A program made the translations under genes and the position numbers. 64,000 nt of DNA from Mycolicibacterium boenickei (lineage in GTDB: Bacteria > Actinomycetota > Actinomycetes > Mycobacteriales > Mycobacteriaceae): NCBI RefSeq assembly GCF_010731295.1, contig NZ_AP022579.1:186001-250000 (forward strand), written 5' to 3'. How positions within the stretch are numbered: position 1 is the stretch's first letter; every line of letters starts with the position of its first letter. Under the pieces are notes generated by a model, which did no database searches, had not been told where the DNA came from, and was given only the letters and a program-made list of their open reading frames with translations. Of the stretch, positions 42,234 through 50,625 are shown piece after piece.

Positions 42234-42848
42234 TCAGATTCCCCAGGGCTCCGTGTAGCCCCATCGGATCAGTTTGTCGTCGTCGAAGGTGAACGACGTG
42301 ATCGAGGACAGATTGCACAACCGGCTGTGCGGCAACGGCAGGTGAGCGAGCTTGCGTCCCGTCATCGCGCGGCGCAGCGTCTCGACCGGGAGCTGGTGGC
42401 TGACGCAGACCGCCTCGTGCCCGGCCGCCTTCTCCCGGGCCCGGTGCATCGCCGCCATCATCCTGGGCGCGATCTCGTCGTAGGGCTCACCCCAGGACGG
42501 CTTCATCGGATTTCGCAGCCGTGGCCAGTTCCGCGGATCGCGCAGGGCACCGTCGCCCGGCGCCACCCGCTCTCCCTCGAACATGTTCCACGACTCGATG
42601 AGCCCTTCGTCGGTGAGGATCGGCAGCCCATGGCTTTCGGCGATCGGCGTGGCCGTTTCCTGCGCCCGCTCCAACGGAGAGGCCACCACGTAGACGATGT
42701 CGCGGCCGGCCAGCCAGTCCGCGGCGGCCCGCGCCTGGGCCTGGCCGCGCTCGGACAGGTGGTAGCCGGGCAGCCGGCCGTAGAGCACCTTCTCCGGGTT
42801 GAACACCTCGCCGTGCCGCATCACATGCACGGTCGTTCTGGTCGTCAC
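42234..42848 (-). CDS. Histidine phosphatase / phosphoglycerate mutase-like protein (Rv0525-like)
   Basis: A 204-residue histidine-acid phosphatase-fold protein. The catalytic RHG motif is Arg11-His12-Gly13-Glu14 (VMRHGE); the second catalytic His is in CVSHQLPVE. The substrate is not known; such small enzymes include cofactor-dependent mutases and broad phosphatases. It overlaps hemL by 4 bases and abuts the TlpA-like gene, so it is part of a hemL-cytochrome maturation transcript. It matches Rv0525. Confidence 0.86.
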   Translation of the reverse strand: MTTRTTVHVMRHGEVFNPEKVLYGRLPGYHLSERGQAQARAAADWLAGRDIVYVVASPLERAQETATPIAESHGLPILTDEGLIESWNMFEGERVAPGDGALRDPRNWPRLRNPMKPSWGEPYDEIAPRMMAAMHRAREKAAGHEAVCVSHQLPVETLRRAMTGRKLAHLPLPHSRLCNLSSITSFTFDDDKLIRWGYTEPWGI

Positions 42849-44161
42849 TGCTTGGCCTCCGCGGCGGCACGGGCCGCACCGGGCAGCGCATCGGCGATGC
42901 GGGAGAACGCGTCGTCATCCAAAGCCGCTGAGACGAACCAGGTTTCGAAGGCGCTGCACGGCGGGTAGACCCCAGCCTCCAGCAGCGCATGGAAGAACGG
43001 TGGGAAGCGCCAGGTTTCGGTGGCCTTGGCCGCGGCGAAGTCGTCGACCTGCTCGTCGGTGAAGAACACGCTGAGCATGCTGCCCGCACGCTGCACCCGG
43101 TGGGCCACCCCGGCATCGGTCAGGGCACCGGTGAGCAGGCCGGCCAGCCGATCGGCGTTGGCGTCGACCCGGGCGTATGCCGCGTCGTCCGCATTGCGCA
43201 GCGTGGCCAGCCCGGCCGCCATCGCCACCGGGTTACCGGACAAGGTTCCGGCCTGGTAGACCGGGCCCAGCGGGGCCAGTCGCCCCATCACCTCGGCACT
43301 GCCGCCGAACGCCGCGGCAGGCAATCCGCCGCTCATCACCTTCCCGAAGGTGAACAGGTCGGCGTCGACGGGATCGAGCCCGTACCAGCCGGCCCGGCTC
43401 ACCCGGAAGCCCGTCATCACCTCGTCGAGGATCAGCAGCGCACCGTGGGCCGCGGTGATCCGGCGCAGCTCCGCGTTGAAACCGGGCAGCGGCGGCACCG
43501 TGCCCATGTTGCCGGGGCTGGCTTCGGTGATGACACAAGCGATCTCGTCGCCGAACCGGCCGAAGATCTCTTCCAGGGCCTCGACGTTGTTGTACGGCAG
43601 CACGATGGTGTCGGCTGCCGCCGCCCCGGTGACACCGGGCGAGGACGGCAGGCCCAACGTGGCCACACCCGAGCCGGCATCGGCCAACAGCGCGTCGCTG
43701 TGGCCGTGGTAGCAGCCCGAGAACTTGATGATCTTGGCGCGCCCGGTGTAGCCACGGGCCAGCCGGATGGCGCTCATGGTGGCCTCGGTACCCGAGTTCA
43801 CCAGGCGCAGCCGCTCGACCGGAGCGACCCGGTCGATGATCTCGGCAGCCAGCTCGGTCTCCGAAGGAGTCGGGGCGCCGAAGCTCAGGCCGTCCGCCGC
43901 CACCTTCTGCACGGCCTCCACCACCGCCGGGTGCGCGTGACCCAGCAGCATCGGCCCCCACGAGCAGACCAGGTCGACGTAGCGGTTCCCGTCGGCATCG
44001 GTCAGCCAGTAGCCGTTGGCCGAGGTGATGAACCTGGGGGTGCCGCCGACGGAGTTGAAGGCACGCACCGGCGAGTTCACTCCACCGGGGATAACTGCGC
44101 AGGCGTCGGCGAACAGCTGGGCCGATCGCTGAGTGTGCGGTTCGTCAACACGCATGGCCAC
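42845..44161 (-). CDS. hemL: Glutamate-1-semialdehyde 2,1-aminomutase HemL
   Basis: A 438-residue PLP-dependent enzyme that makes 5-aminolevulinate from glutamate-1-semialdehyde. The PLP lysine is Lys274 in [29 protein letters not shown] and [10 protein letters not shown] complete the cofactor site. It heads the minus-strand chain that goes on to the cytochrome c maturation genes, linking heme supply to its use. The first two residues could be skipped, since a second ATG is two codons in. This is Rv0524. Confidence 0.95.
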   Translation of the reverse strand: MAMRVDEPHTQRSAQLFADACAVIPGGVNSPVRAFNSVGGTPRFITSANGYWLTDADGNRYVDLVCSWGPMLLGHAHPAVVEAVQKVAADGLSFGAPTPSETELAAEIIDRVAPVERLRLVNSGTEATMSAIRLARGYTGRAKIIKFSGCYHGHSDALLADAGSGVATLGLPSSPGVTGAAAADTIVLPYNNVEALEEIFGRFGDEIACVITEASPGNMGTVPPLPGFNAELRRITAAHGALLILDEVMTGFRVSRAGWYGLDPVDADLFTFGKVMSGGLPAAAFGGSAEVMGRLAPLGPVYQAGTLSGNPVAMAAGLATLRNADDAAYARVDANADRLAGLLTGALTDAGVAHRVQRAGSMLSVFFTDEQVDDFAAAKATETWRFPPFFHALLEAGVYPPCSAFETWFVSAALDDDAFSRIADALPGAARAAAEAKQ

Positions 44162-44212
44162 CAGTGTCCCAGCAGGTGCAAATGCGTCAACTACAGGGTG
44201 TAGTGGGCGGGG

Positions 44213-44599
44213 TCACCCAGCCGGCGTCAGCGCGAACACCGGGTGGTCGGCGTCGTCGGGCAGGTCGCGAAAGTAACCCTCGACCACCTTGCCTGCCAGC
44301 GGACGGTAAGCGGCGATGATCGGTGCCCGCTGCTCCACCGGGACCTCGGCCGCGAGGTAACTGGCCTTGCCGAGCGTCACCGTCGGGTTGGCCCGGATGT
44401 TGCGCACCCATTCCGATTCGCCACGCGTGGAGACCAGGTACTTGACGCCGTCAACCACGGGAACCACAACCGGGATCTGCTGCGGCTGTTTGCTGACCCG
44501 GGTGGTCACGGTGAGGGTCTCGCTGTGGCCGATGCCGGTGGCCATCGCGATCTTGTTGAACACTGCGCGAACAAACCACGGGGGCTTGAGGTAGGCCAT
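44213..44599 (-). CDS. Deazaflavin-dependent (DUF385) protein, Rv0523c-like
   Basis: A 128-residue split-barrel protein of the DDN/DUF385 family (F420-type). Blocks TRVSKQPQQIPVVVPVVDGVKYLVSTRGESEWVRNIRANP match the family's cofactor-binding region, although the usual GRKSG is changed to RVSKQ. It starts 22 bases from the start of a divergent DUF385 gene, so the promoters must overlap. The ATG at 44599 is used; the longer frame reads into the divergent gene. The position matches Rv0523c. Confidence 0.8.
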   Translation of the reverse strand: MAYLKPPWFVRAVFNKIAMATGIGHSETLTVTTRVSKQPQQIPVVVPVVDGVKYLVSTRGESEWVRNIRANPTVTLGKASYLAAEVPVEQRAPIIAAYRPLAGKVVEGYFRDLPDDADHPVFALTPAG

Positions 44600-44621
44600 A
44601 ACCCACGAGTTTGATGGGGAT

Positions 44622-45002
44622 ATGCAGCTACCGCAATCGCTGGCCCGGTTCAACCGTCATGTGACCAACCCCATCCAGCGCCTGTGGGCTGGCTGGGCGC
44701 CGACGTTCGGCATCTTGGAGCACGTCGGCCGGAAATCCGGGAAGACCTACCGGACTCCGTTGAGCGTGTTCAGCACCGACGACGGCGTTGCCATCATGCT
44801 GACCTACGGCCCCGACCGGGACTGGCTGAAGAACATCACCTCGGCGGGTCACGCCCGGATCCGCCGCCACGGCAAGACCATCGAGGTCCGTGACCCTCGG
44901 GTGGTGTCCAAGGCCGAGGCCGCCGAGCACGTCAAGGGCCGGGTGCAAAAGGTCTTCGCGCGGCTGCCCTTCGAACAGGCCGTGCTGCTCAAGAAGGTCT
45001 AG
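44622..45002 (+). CDS. Deazaflavin-dependent nitroreductase-family protein (DUF385)
   Basis: A 126-residue protein with the classical family signature: LEHVGRKSGKTYRTPLSVF at about residues 32-50, followed by LTYGPDRDWLKNITSAGHARIRRHGKTIEV. This is the F420-binding split-barrel architecture. It lies back-to-back with the Rv0523c-like gene with only 22 bases between start codons. GATGGGGAT precedes the ATG. Substrate unknown. Confidence 0.82.
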   Translation: MQLPQSLARFNRHVTNPIQRLWAGWAPTFGILEHVGRKSGKTYRTPLSVFSTDDGVAIMLTYGPDRDWLKNITSAGHARIRRHGKTIEVRDPRVVSKAEAAEHVKGRVQKVFARLPFEQAVLLKKV

Positions 45003-45132
45003 TTGTCACCAGCGGGACCGCGCAGGCCTGCGCATCGAGCCGACGGTTCTGACAGATCACCACGCGGCGCAGACCGAGCAATATCGCGACGGGCACCGAC
45101 ATCAGCGCGATGATCTGGAACATCTCGCTCAT
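44989..45132 (-). CDS. Possible small membrane protein
   Basis: A 47-codon frame beginning MSEMFQIIALMSVPVAILLG, which would place one membrane helix at residues 6-20, followed by a basic LRRVVICQNRR and two cysteines. The stop codon lies inside the 3' end of the DUF385 gene. There is no strong ribosome binding site. This may be a real small gene or chance; no family is recognised. The rest of 45133-45371 shows no gene and probably holds the whiB promoter. Confidence 0.3.
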   Translation of the reverse strand: MSEMFQIIALMSVPVAILLGLRRVVICQNRRLDAQACAVPLVTTRPS

Positions 45133-45371
45133 CGCGGTTTCCGCCGTGAGCGCCCGGGCGGAATCAGTGCGGCCATCGGTGTTTCGTCTCGCATATCTGC
45201 CGGTCTACCGGGGCAACGGGCACTCGGCGCCGATCTCAACGGTTTCTTGACGACGAACGCTCGAATCCTTACAGGACCCCTGAACGCGCACGTCAAGAGA
45301 CCGTGCAGAATCTCGTTGCACCCGTATAGAAGTCGTGAACGACCCGGCCTGCGGCCACCTGAGCCGCTGGG

Positions 45372-45653
45372 ATGGAATTCGTGGCACATGGCGACGCGGA
45401 CCAACGGCATTGGCAACTGCACGCGAGATGCCGAGGGATGGATGCCTCGGTGTTCTTCTCCCCCGAGGGAGAACGCGGTCGCGCTCGATTGAATCGCGAA
45501 CACCGGGCCAAAGCGCTGTGCCGGGAATGTCCGGTCCTCACGCAATGCCGGACACATGCCCTCGGGATCGCCGAACCGTTCGGAGTGTGGGGTGGCCTGT
45601 CCGAGGCGGACCGACATGACCTGTTGAACCAGAAACGGTCCCGAACCGGTTGA
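45372..45653 (+). CDS. WhiB3-like iron-sulfur transcription factor
   Basis: A 93-residue WhiB protein. The [4Fe-4S] ligands are Cys20 (HARCRGMD), Cys50, Cys53 and Cys59 (CRECPVLTQC), followed by the GVWGG turn. The central PEGERGRARLNREHRAK closely follows the WhiB3 pattern. WhiB proteins bind the primary sigma factor and respond to oxygen, NO or redox state. The C-terminal SRTG is short compared with WhiB3. No whiB is known to me at this locus in M. tuberculosis, so this is probably an additional paralogue. Its start has a weak ribosome binding site. Confidence 0.88.
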   Translation: MEFVAHGDADQRHWQLHARCRGMDASVFFSPEGERGRARLNREHRAKALCRECPVLTQCRTHALGIAEPFGVWGGLSEADRHDLLNQKRSRTG

Positions 45654-45938
45654 TCCAGCCGACTCGCGCCCGAAGGCCGACGGCGATCGCCATGTCCGGC
45701 GAGCTGGCCGGTTGCGATAACAACTTCGACAGCTAAGGTGTTCGGAGTCCCGCCGCCAACTGGGGGAGCCAGTTCTGCACGGGTGAGACAGCGCGTCGAT
45801 GTCGAGGCCACACCCGATGTGGGCGCATTTCAAGCGTCGCTGGGATCGACCGAGTTCGACGCTCGGCAACACCGCCTGGCCGATTGCGCCGCCAAGTTCG
45901 TACCCGCCGCGAAGGTCAGGCCACACCGGAGGGGACCT

Positions 45939-46904
45939 GTGCAGAGACATCTAACCGACGACGAGATCCTCAAGGAACTTGAGCCGGTAGCCGAAGAAGG
46001 CCTCAATCATCATTTGAAGGTCGCCAAGGAGTGGCATCCGCACGACTACGTTCCGTGGGACCTCGGCCGTAACTTTGCGGCTCTGGGCGGCGAAGACTGG
46101 GCACCGGAGCAGTCGGGTCTGTCCGAAGTCGCCAAGGTCGCGATGATCACCAATCTGCTCACCGAGGACAACCTGCCGTCCTACCACCGCGGGGCCGCCA
46201 ATCACTTCTCTCTCGACCGGGCATGGGGGCACTGGGTCAACCAGTGGACCGCCGAGGAAAACCGCCACGGCATCGTCATCCGCGACTACCTCGTCGTCAC
46301 CCGCGGAGTGGACCCCGTCGCGTTGGAGCGCATGCGCATGGAGCACATGCGCAACGGCTACGACCCCGACGAGGAAGAGCGCGAGATCCACGAGCCGGGC
46401 CCGCTGATGATCGCGGCGTACGCCACCCTGCAGGAACTCGCCACCCGCGTCAGCCACCGCAACACCGGCAAGATCTGCGACGACCCCCTCGCCGAGTCGA
46501 TGCTGCAGCGCGTCGCGACCGACGAGAACCTGCACATGGTGTTCTACCGCAACGTGTTCTCCGCCGGTTTCGACCTCGCACCAGACCAGGCGATGGAGGC
46601 GGTTTGCGCCATCATCGAAGGTTTCCGGATGCCCGGCCGGGGAATGCCCAACTGGCGCCGCAACAGCGTGATCATGGCCAAGCACGGCATCTATGACCTG
46701 CGCCAGCACCTCGAAGAGGTCGTGATGCCCAACGTCAAGAAATGGCGGATCTTCGAGCGCAACGACGTGAGTGCGGTCGGCGAGAAGCGCCGCGAGCAAC
46801 TCGCCACCTATCTGGAGGATCTGCAGAAGCAGGTGCTCAGGTTCGAGGAGCAACGCGACCGCATGCTCGCCCGTGAGGCCGCCAAGGCGGAGCGTTCCGC
46901 GTAG
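45939..46904 (+). CDS. Acyl-[acyl-carrier-protein] desaturase (DesA-like)
   Basis: A 321-residue soluble diiron desaturase of the plant-type acyl-ACP family, which includes mycobacterial DesA1/DesA2. Iron ligands are Glu76 and His83 region (TEDNLPSYH), Glu106/Glu107-x-x-His110 (AEENRH) and the later DENLHM motif. The GTG at 45939 is chosen because GGAGGGG precedes it by 5 bases; a longer frame from 45738 gives an implausible N-terminus. The C-terminus is a coiled helical tail rich in Arg and Glu. It would introduce a double bond in an acyl-ACP, possibly a mycolic acid precursor. 45654-45938 carries no gene and probably its promoter. Confidence 0.88.
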   Translation: MQRHLTDDEILKELEPVAEEGLNHHLKVAKEWHPHDYVPWDLGRNFAALGGEDWAPEQSGLSEVAKVAMITNLLTEDNLPSYHRGAANHFSLDRAWGHWVNQWTAEENRHGIVIRDYLVVTRGVDPVALERMRMEHMRNGYDPDEEEREIHEPGPLMIAAYATLQELATRVSHRNTGKICDDPLAESMLQRVATDENLHMVFYRNVFSAGFDLAPDQAMEAVCAIIEGFRMPGRGMPNWRRNSVIMAKHGIYDLRQHLEEVVMPNVKKWRIFERNDVSAVGEKRREQLATYLEDLQKQVLRFEEQRDRMLAREAAKAERSA

Positions 46905-47040
46905 GACGACCAATCCCGAAGGCGCGGACGCCGCCGGTAAACCCCTGTTCACCTGGGGATACAAGGTCTACCGTAGATAAGCCACTACTGCGGTCGGCAG
47001 CAGGGCGCGGCATCTGTCCCATCGGTGGCAGGAGGTCACC

Positions 47041-47811
47041 ATGAAGCGCCTACTCATCATCGGCTACGGCATCGCGAGCTATCTCCTGTTCGTGGTGGCG
47101 TTCCTCTATGCGATCGGATTCGTCGGCAATTTCGTGGTGCCGCGCACGGTCGATTCCGGCATCGCCGCACCCATCGCCGAGGCGGTGCTCGTCAACCTGC
47201 TGCTGCTGTCGGTCTTCGCCGTCCAGCACAGCGTGATGGCCAGGACCTGGTTCAAGGACCGGTGGACGCGGATCATCCCGCACGCCATTGAACGCAGCAC
47301 GTACGTATTGCTGTCCAGCCTCGCGCTGTTGCTCCTGTACTGGCAGTGGCGCACCATGCCCGCGATCGTGTGGAACGTGGAATCCACTGCGGGACGGGTG
47401 ATTCTGTGGGCTTTGTTCTGGGCGGGCTGGGCCACTGTGTTCGCCTCGACGTTCATGATCAACCACTTCGACCTGTTCGGTCTGCGACAGGTATGGCTGA
47501 ACTGGCGCGGCCGGCCCTATGAGGAACTGCGCTTCCAGACGGTGATGTTCTACCGGGTGATCCGGCACCCGATCATGGCCGGGTTCATCGTGGCATTCTG
47601 GGCCACCCCGACGATGACGGCCGGGCATCTGCTGTTCGCGGGCGTCAGCACCGCCTACATCCTGGTGGCGATCCAGCTCGAAGAACGCGACCTGGTGGAC
47701 GCCCTGGGTGATCAATACCGCGACTACCGGCACCGCGTCGGGATGCTGGCGCCGGGGCTGCATCTCGGGCACGACAGCGCCACCCCCAAGGTCCGGCACC
47801 GGCCCGCGTAG
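47041..47811 (+). CDS. mddA: MddA-like methyltransferase (NnrU/ICMT family)
   Basis: A 256-residue integral membrane protein with five to six helices, similar in its opening MKRLLIIGYGIASYLLFVVAFLY and its DGxxRHP-like YRVIRHPIMAGFIVAFW motif to methanethiol S-methyltransferase MddA, which makes dimethyl sulfide. The C-terminal QLEERDLVDALGDQYRDYR (EE-containing SAM-binding segment) fits the isoprenylcysteine methyltransferase fold. The exact substrate is not proven by sequence alone. GGAGG lies 5 bases before the ATG. A strong intrinsic terminator follows. Confidence 0.78.
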   Translation: MKRLLIIGYGIASYLLFVVAFLYAIGFVGNFVVPRTVDSGIAAPIAEAVLVNLLLLSVFAVQHSVMARTWFKDRWTRIIPHAIERSTYVLLSSLALLLLYWQWRTMPAIVWNVESTAGRVILWALFWAGWATVFASTFMINHFDLFGLRQVWLNWRGRPYEELRFQTVMFYRVIRHPIMAGFIVAFWATPTMTAGHLLFAGVSTAYILVAIQLEERDLVDALGDQYRDYRHRVGMLAPGLHLGHDSATPKVRHRPA

Positions 47812-47822
47812 CAGTCGAAAAG

Positions 47823-47868
47823 AGCCAGTCGGCCGTCGGAAAACGGCCGGCTGGCTTTTATTTTTTTC
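47823..47868 (+). terminator. Strong intrinsic terminator after mddA
   Basis: AGCCAGTCGGCCGT (47823-47836) pairs with ACGGCCGGCTGGCT (47843-47856), with one G-T pair, around a CGGAAA loop. It is followed by a T-run (TTTTATTTTTTTC). Such complete terminators are uncommon in mycobacteria. Confidence 0.85.
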
Positions 47869-47915
47869 TGATGTATGGTCGGGCTCAGTGATTGTTTGCG
47901 AGAAAAGGAGCAACG

Positions 47916-48050
47916 ATGGCTGATAAATCCCAGGGGCGTTCTCCCAAAAAACCGGCGATGACCATCAAGGAGCGGCGGGCGGCAAAACGCACGAAGGCCG
48001 CCGAGGCCGGCGAGACCATCCCCAGGCGGAAGCGGCCGGACCGCGCCTAG
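47916..48050 (+). CDS. Small basic protein of 44 residues
   Basis: A short gene with an excellent ribosome binding site (AAAAGGAG, five bases before the ATG). It encodes a very basic, lysine- and arginine-rich peptide: MADKSQGRSPKKPAMTIKERRAAKRTKA, then a short acidic stretch and an RRKRPDR tail. No family is recognised; a nucleic-acid-binding role is suggested by composition only. It lies between a strong terminator and an AT-rich region, so it is probably transcribed alone. Confidence 0.7.
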   Translation: MADKSQGRSPKKPAMTIKERRAAKRTKAAEAGETIPRRKRPDRA

Positions 48051-48118
48051 CAGTCTGGGCTGCCGATTTACCGCCCACCCGTTTGATCACACCCCACCCG
48101 CCCGCACTTGATTCGGGG

Positions 48119-48203
48119 TGAATGCGCGCCATTATTCTGCACTACACAAACACCGAAAATGGTGCATTCTATTTCGCCATTCAGTCGAAATAATTGCGCA
48201 TTA
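48119..48203. repeat. Local AT-rich patch with inverted repeats
   Basis: AATGCGC and an ATTATT near the left end are mirrored by AATAATT and GCGCATT at the right end. The whole interval 48110-48235 is much more AT-rich than the rest of the window. The longest frame here (48118-48381, plus) is mostly antisense to the PPOX gene and was not called. Confidence 0.4.
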
Positions 48204-48234
48204 CGCGGTGAGAAAAATTGTCCGCAATAATGTC

Positions 48235-48263
48235 GAACTGGCGGGATTCACGCCCGCCAGTTC
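48235..48263 (-). terminator. Hairpin at the 3' end of the PPOX gene
   Basis: GAACTGGCGGG (48235-48245) and CCCGCCAGTTC (48253-48263) are perfect 11-base arms around a 7-base loop. The right part encodes the last residues (LNWRA) of the PPOX-like protein and contains the stop codon in its loop. A two-way role is possible. Confidence 0.55.
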
Positions 48264-48754
48264 AATACTTCACCGGAGCCCGCCGTCATCACGGTGCCCG
48301 GCATCACCCGTAGCCGGTACGGGGTCAACCGAAGGGCCGCGAACTGGTCCGAGGTCGGTCCGTCGCTCCATTGCGGGATGATGTACGGGTCATACCCCAC
48401 CGGCGCCGGGCCATTGGCGAACCGGTCCCAGACCTGAGTGCAGGTCTCGTCGTCGGTGTACCACTCCACCAGGCAGTCAGCGGCGCAGGTGTCGTGGTTG
48501 GTGGTCCAGTAACTGACCGAGACGTGCGGATGCACCGCCAGATGTGCCCGCTTGACCGGGCTGGGCACCGTTGCGACCCAACCGAACAGATCAGTTCCGT
48601 CCCACTCCCAGATCGGGTGCAGGATGCGGCTGCGAGGTTGACCGTCGGCGTCGACGGTGGCGACCGAGGCCCACACGATCTCGTGGGCCATCGTCACGAA
48701 GGCAGGGGCAATCCGTTCCAGCGGGGTAGCAGTCACATCAGCCACAGTAGGCAT
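48248..48754 (-). CDS. PPOX-like FMN-binding protein
   Basis: A 168-residue pyridoxamine 5'-phosphate oxidase-like split-barrel protein. The typical strand-turn-strand ASVATVDADGQPRSRILHPIWEW begins at about residue 29, and the VPSPVKRAHLAVHPHVSVSYW segment follows. Three cysteines (DTCAADC, TCTQVW) lie mid-protein. Cofactor and substrate are not assignable. It begins at the ATG at 48754 and has a 30-base gap from the small gene at 48785. Confidence 0.78.
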   Translation of the reverse strand: MPTVADVTATPLERIAPAFVTMAHEIVWASVATVDADGQPRSRILHPIWEWDGTDLFGWVATVPSPVKRAHLAVHPHVSVSYWTTNHDTCAADCLVEWYTDDETCTQVWDRFANGPAPVGYDPYIIPQWSDGPTSDQFAALRLTPYRLRVMPGTVMTAGSGEVLNWRA

Positions 48755-48784
48755 GGTGCGACCCGCGGCGGCGCAGGTTCGCGG

Positions 48785-48979
48785 TTACCGCTCCTGATCG
48801 GCGCGGCCGTAGATGGGGTTGCCGTGGTCATCGACCCAGTCGTTGACAGCGGTGCCGGATACCGTGCCGTGGCTACCCGGCAGGGTGACGGTGGGCCGGG
48901 AGTCGTCATAGGACCTCATGACGCGCTCGGCTTCCTTGCGGTTCTCTTCGCTGACAGGTGGCGGTTTGTCGGTAGTCAT
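48785..48979 (-). CDS. Small hydrophilic protein of unknown function
   Basis: A 64-residue protein with a charged helix (VSEENRKEAERVMRSYDD) and a Gly/Asp-rich C-terminal half (DDHGNPIYGRADQER). No membrane helix or signal is seen. The ATG at 48979 is used; the longer frame lacks support. Similar short proteins occur in mycobacteria but no function is known to me. Confidence 0.6.
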   Translation of the reverse strand: MTTDKPPPVSEENRKEAERVMRSYDDSRPTVTLPGSHGTVSGTAVNDWVDDHGNPIYGRADQER

Positions 48980-49041
48980 ACTGTCGACTGCCCGAAAGTG
49001 CCTGTCGCCAAACACTTCGACGCCGCCGATAGGCCAGCCGA

Positions 49042-49665
49042 TCAGGCCGAGACCGTGCGAAGCGAGGCCGGCAGGCTGGGCAGGAAATGGCGGGTCGCGA
49101 ACGCCCGGAGATCCTCGGGGGTGTCGAGGGGTTCGACGCTGGGCAGCAGCAGCACCATTCCGGCATAACGCAGGATGGTGTCGGCCAGGTCGTTGACGGC
49201 CTGCTCGCCGATCCGCTCGGCGAATCCGGCCGGGAAGATCACCTTGAGCGCCGCGGCCATGCGCTCGATCGCGGCGCCGTAGTGGGTGTGCAGCATCTCC
49301 ATCACGAGTGCCGGTTCATCGGCGATCAGCTGGTTGAGCACGTGGTGACGGCGGAACCGCAGAATCGACAGCGTGAACGCTTCGACATAGTAGTTTGATC
49401 CGACACGGCAATTTGATTGCGGCCCATCATTTTTCAGTTCCTCGGCGATGTCGGCGAACAACGCGACGTTCTCCCGCTCGATCACCGCCGCGACCAGCTC
49501 GTCACGGTTGGCGAACCGGCGATAGATCGTGGTGCGGCTGACGCCGGCCCGGCGCGCGACGTCGTCGAGCGCGACGCGGCGCAGGCCGTGCCGCTCGAAT
49601 TCGACGAGCGCCGCGTCCAGGATTGCCGTCACCGAATCAGGTGCGGGCATAGCCCTTTTGCGCAA
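49042..49665 (-). CDS. TetR-family regulator of the MpaB-like operon
   Basis: A 207-residue TetR regulator. The HTH is at about residues 32-52 ([20 protein letters not shown]) and a helical ligand domain follows. The start could be the ATG at 49665 or at 49650; both overlap the end of the DUF2236 gene, so the two are translationally coupled. Palindromes before the DUF2236 gene are likely operator sites, suggesting autoregulation of a two-gene operon. Confidence 0.82.
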   Translation of the reverse strand: MRKRAMPAPDSVTAILDAALVEFERHGLRRVALDDVARRAGVSRTTIYRRFANRDELVAAVIERENVALFADIAEELKNDGPQSNCRVGSNYYVEAFTLSILRFRRHHVLNQLIADEPALVMEMLHTHYGAAIERMAAALKVIFPAGFAERIGEQAVNDLADTILRYAGMVLLLPSVEPLDTPEDLRAFATRHFLPSLPASLRTVSA

Positions 49666-50491
49666 ATTTGTTGTAGCGCACGCTCATCGGTAGATGATCC
49701 CACACCCAGTTCACCGGACGGGACCGCCAGAACGCCGCGAACCGCTGGTAGTTGCGTTCCTGCCGCTCGCTCCACGGCAGGTCGAGCAGGTCGCGGGCGC
49801 GGGGCGGCAGGCCGCCTGCCGTCAGGAAGGCCGCGGCAGGGTTGAACACTGTGGCGACCACACGCCATACCGCCGGGTGCACCGCCTTGGGGCAGGGAAA
49901 GCCCTTGGTGACGTAGCCGACGCCGTAGCGAGCGGACTTGTGCGGGACCGCCACCTCGTTCATCATCCGGTCCCAATACTGCTCGAACTCGGCGTAGGTC
50001 GCCGGCATCGGCCGGTCACTGACCCCGTAGCGCCGGTACCAGGTCTTGGACTCCAGGTAGATCTGCTCCTTCTCCGCGTCGCTGAGCCGCTTCACGAAGG
50101 TGTCGGCGAAGTAGAGGACCTGCTCGACGAACGTCGCATGCGCCCAGAAGTACGTGTCGGGATCCAGTGCGTGGTAGCGGGAACCGTCCGGCATATCGCC
50201 CTTGACGTGGTGGTGGAAGTCGCGCACCTGGGTGCCGGCGTTCTCATCCTCGGTGCCGTACACGGTCCGGTAGATCGGCGGGATGGTCCGCTTGAGCCGC
50301 TCGGCGGTGTCGGAGAAGAACGTCGAATGGTCCAGCACGCCCTGGCCGAGCTCGGCCAGCATGTTCTGGAGCACCGCGGGCCGTGGCCCGATCAGGTACA
50401 TCCGGTTGTCGCCGAAGTACTTCCAGACCAGCGATTGCGGGCCCAGTAGCAGGGCATCGGTCTGCTGCGGCTGCTCGGCCAGTTCGGTCAT
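49637..50491 (-). CDS. DUF2236/MpaB-like oxygenase
   Basis: A 284-residue member of the DUF2236 (MpaB/latex-clearing-protein-like) family, typically heme-binding oxygenases. The family opening [39 protein letters not shown] and [21 protein letters not shown] are present, including the conserved Arg and His residues of the pocket. The ATG at 50491 is chosen over a GTG two codons earlier. It is first in the operon with the TetR gene. The substrate is unknown. Confidence 0.83.
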   Translation of the reverse strand: MTELAEQPQQTDALLLGPQSLVWKYFGDNRMYLIGPRPAVLQNMLAELGQGVLDHSTFFSDTAERLKRTIPPIYRTVYGTEDENAGTQVRDFHHHVKGDMPDGSRYHALDPDTYFWAHATFVEQVLYFADTFVKRLSDAEKEQIYLESKTWYRRYGVSDRPMPATYAEFEQYWDRMMNEVAVPHKSARYGVGYVTKGFPCPKAVHPAVWRVVATVFNPAAAFLTAGGLPPRARDLLDLPWSERQERNYQRFAAFWRSRPVNWVWDHLPMSVRYNKFAQKGYART

Positions 50492-50529
50492 GTACACAGT
50501 GTTACAGATTTCGCACTTTGTACCAAGTG
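50491..50529. promoter_or_regulatory. Two candidate TetR operators before the MpaB-like gene
   Basis: CACTTTGTACCAAGTG (50514-50529) is a palindrome with one mismatched pair centred on GTAC. TGTACACAGTGTTACA (50491-50506) is a second, weaker one overlapping the start codon. Both sit where the downstream TetR regulator would act. Confidence 0.45.
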
Positions 50530-50625
50530 GTCTGTGACGGCGCTCACGGCCAGGACCGGGCGGCGTTATCGCGCTGTTGCCGCACCGTGTCCCGGGCTGA
50601 GACCCACCGTTGGAATGATGCGCAG

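Noticed and set aside
48118..48381. An 87-codon plus-strand frame in the AT-rich patch
   Set aside because: Half is antisense to the PPOX-like gene and it has no ribosome binding site or recognisable motif.
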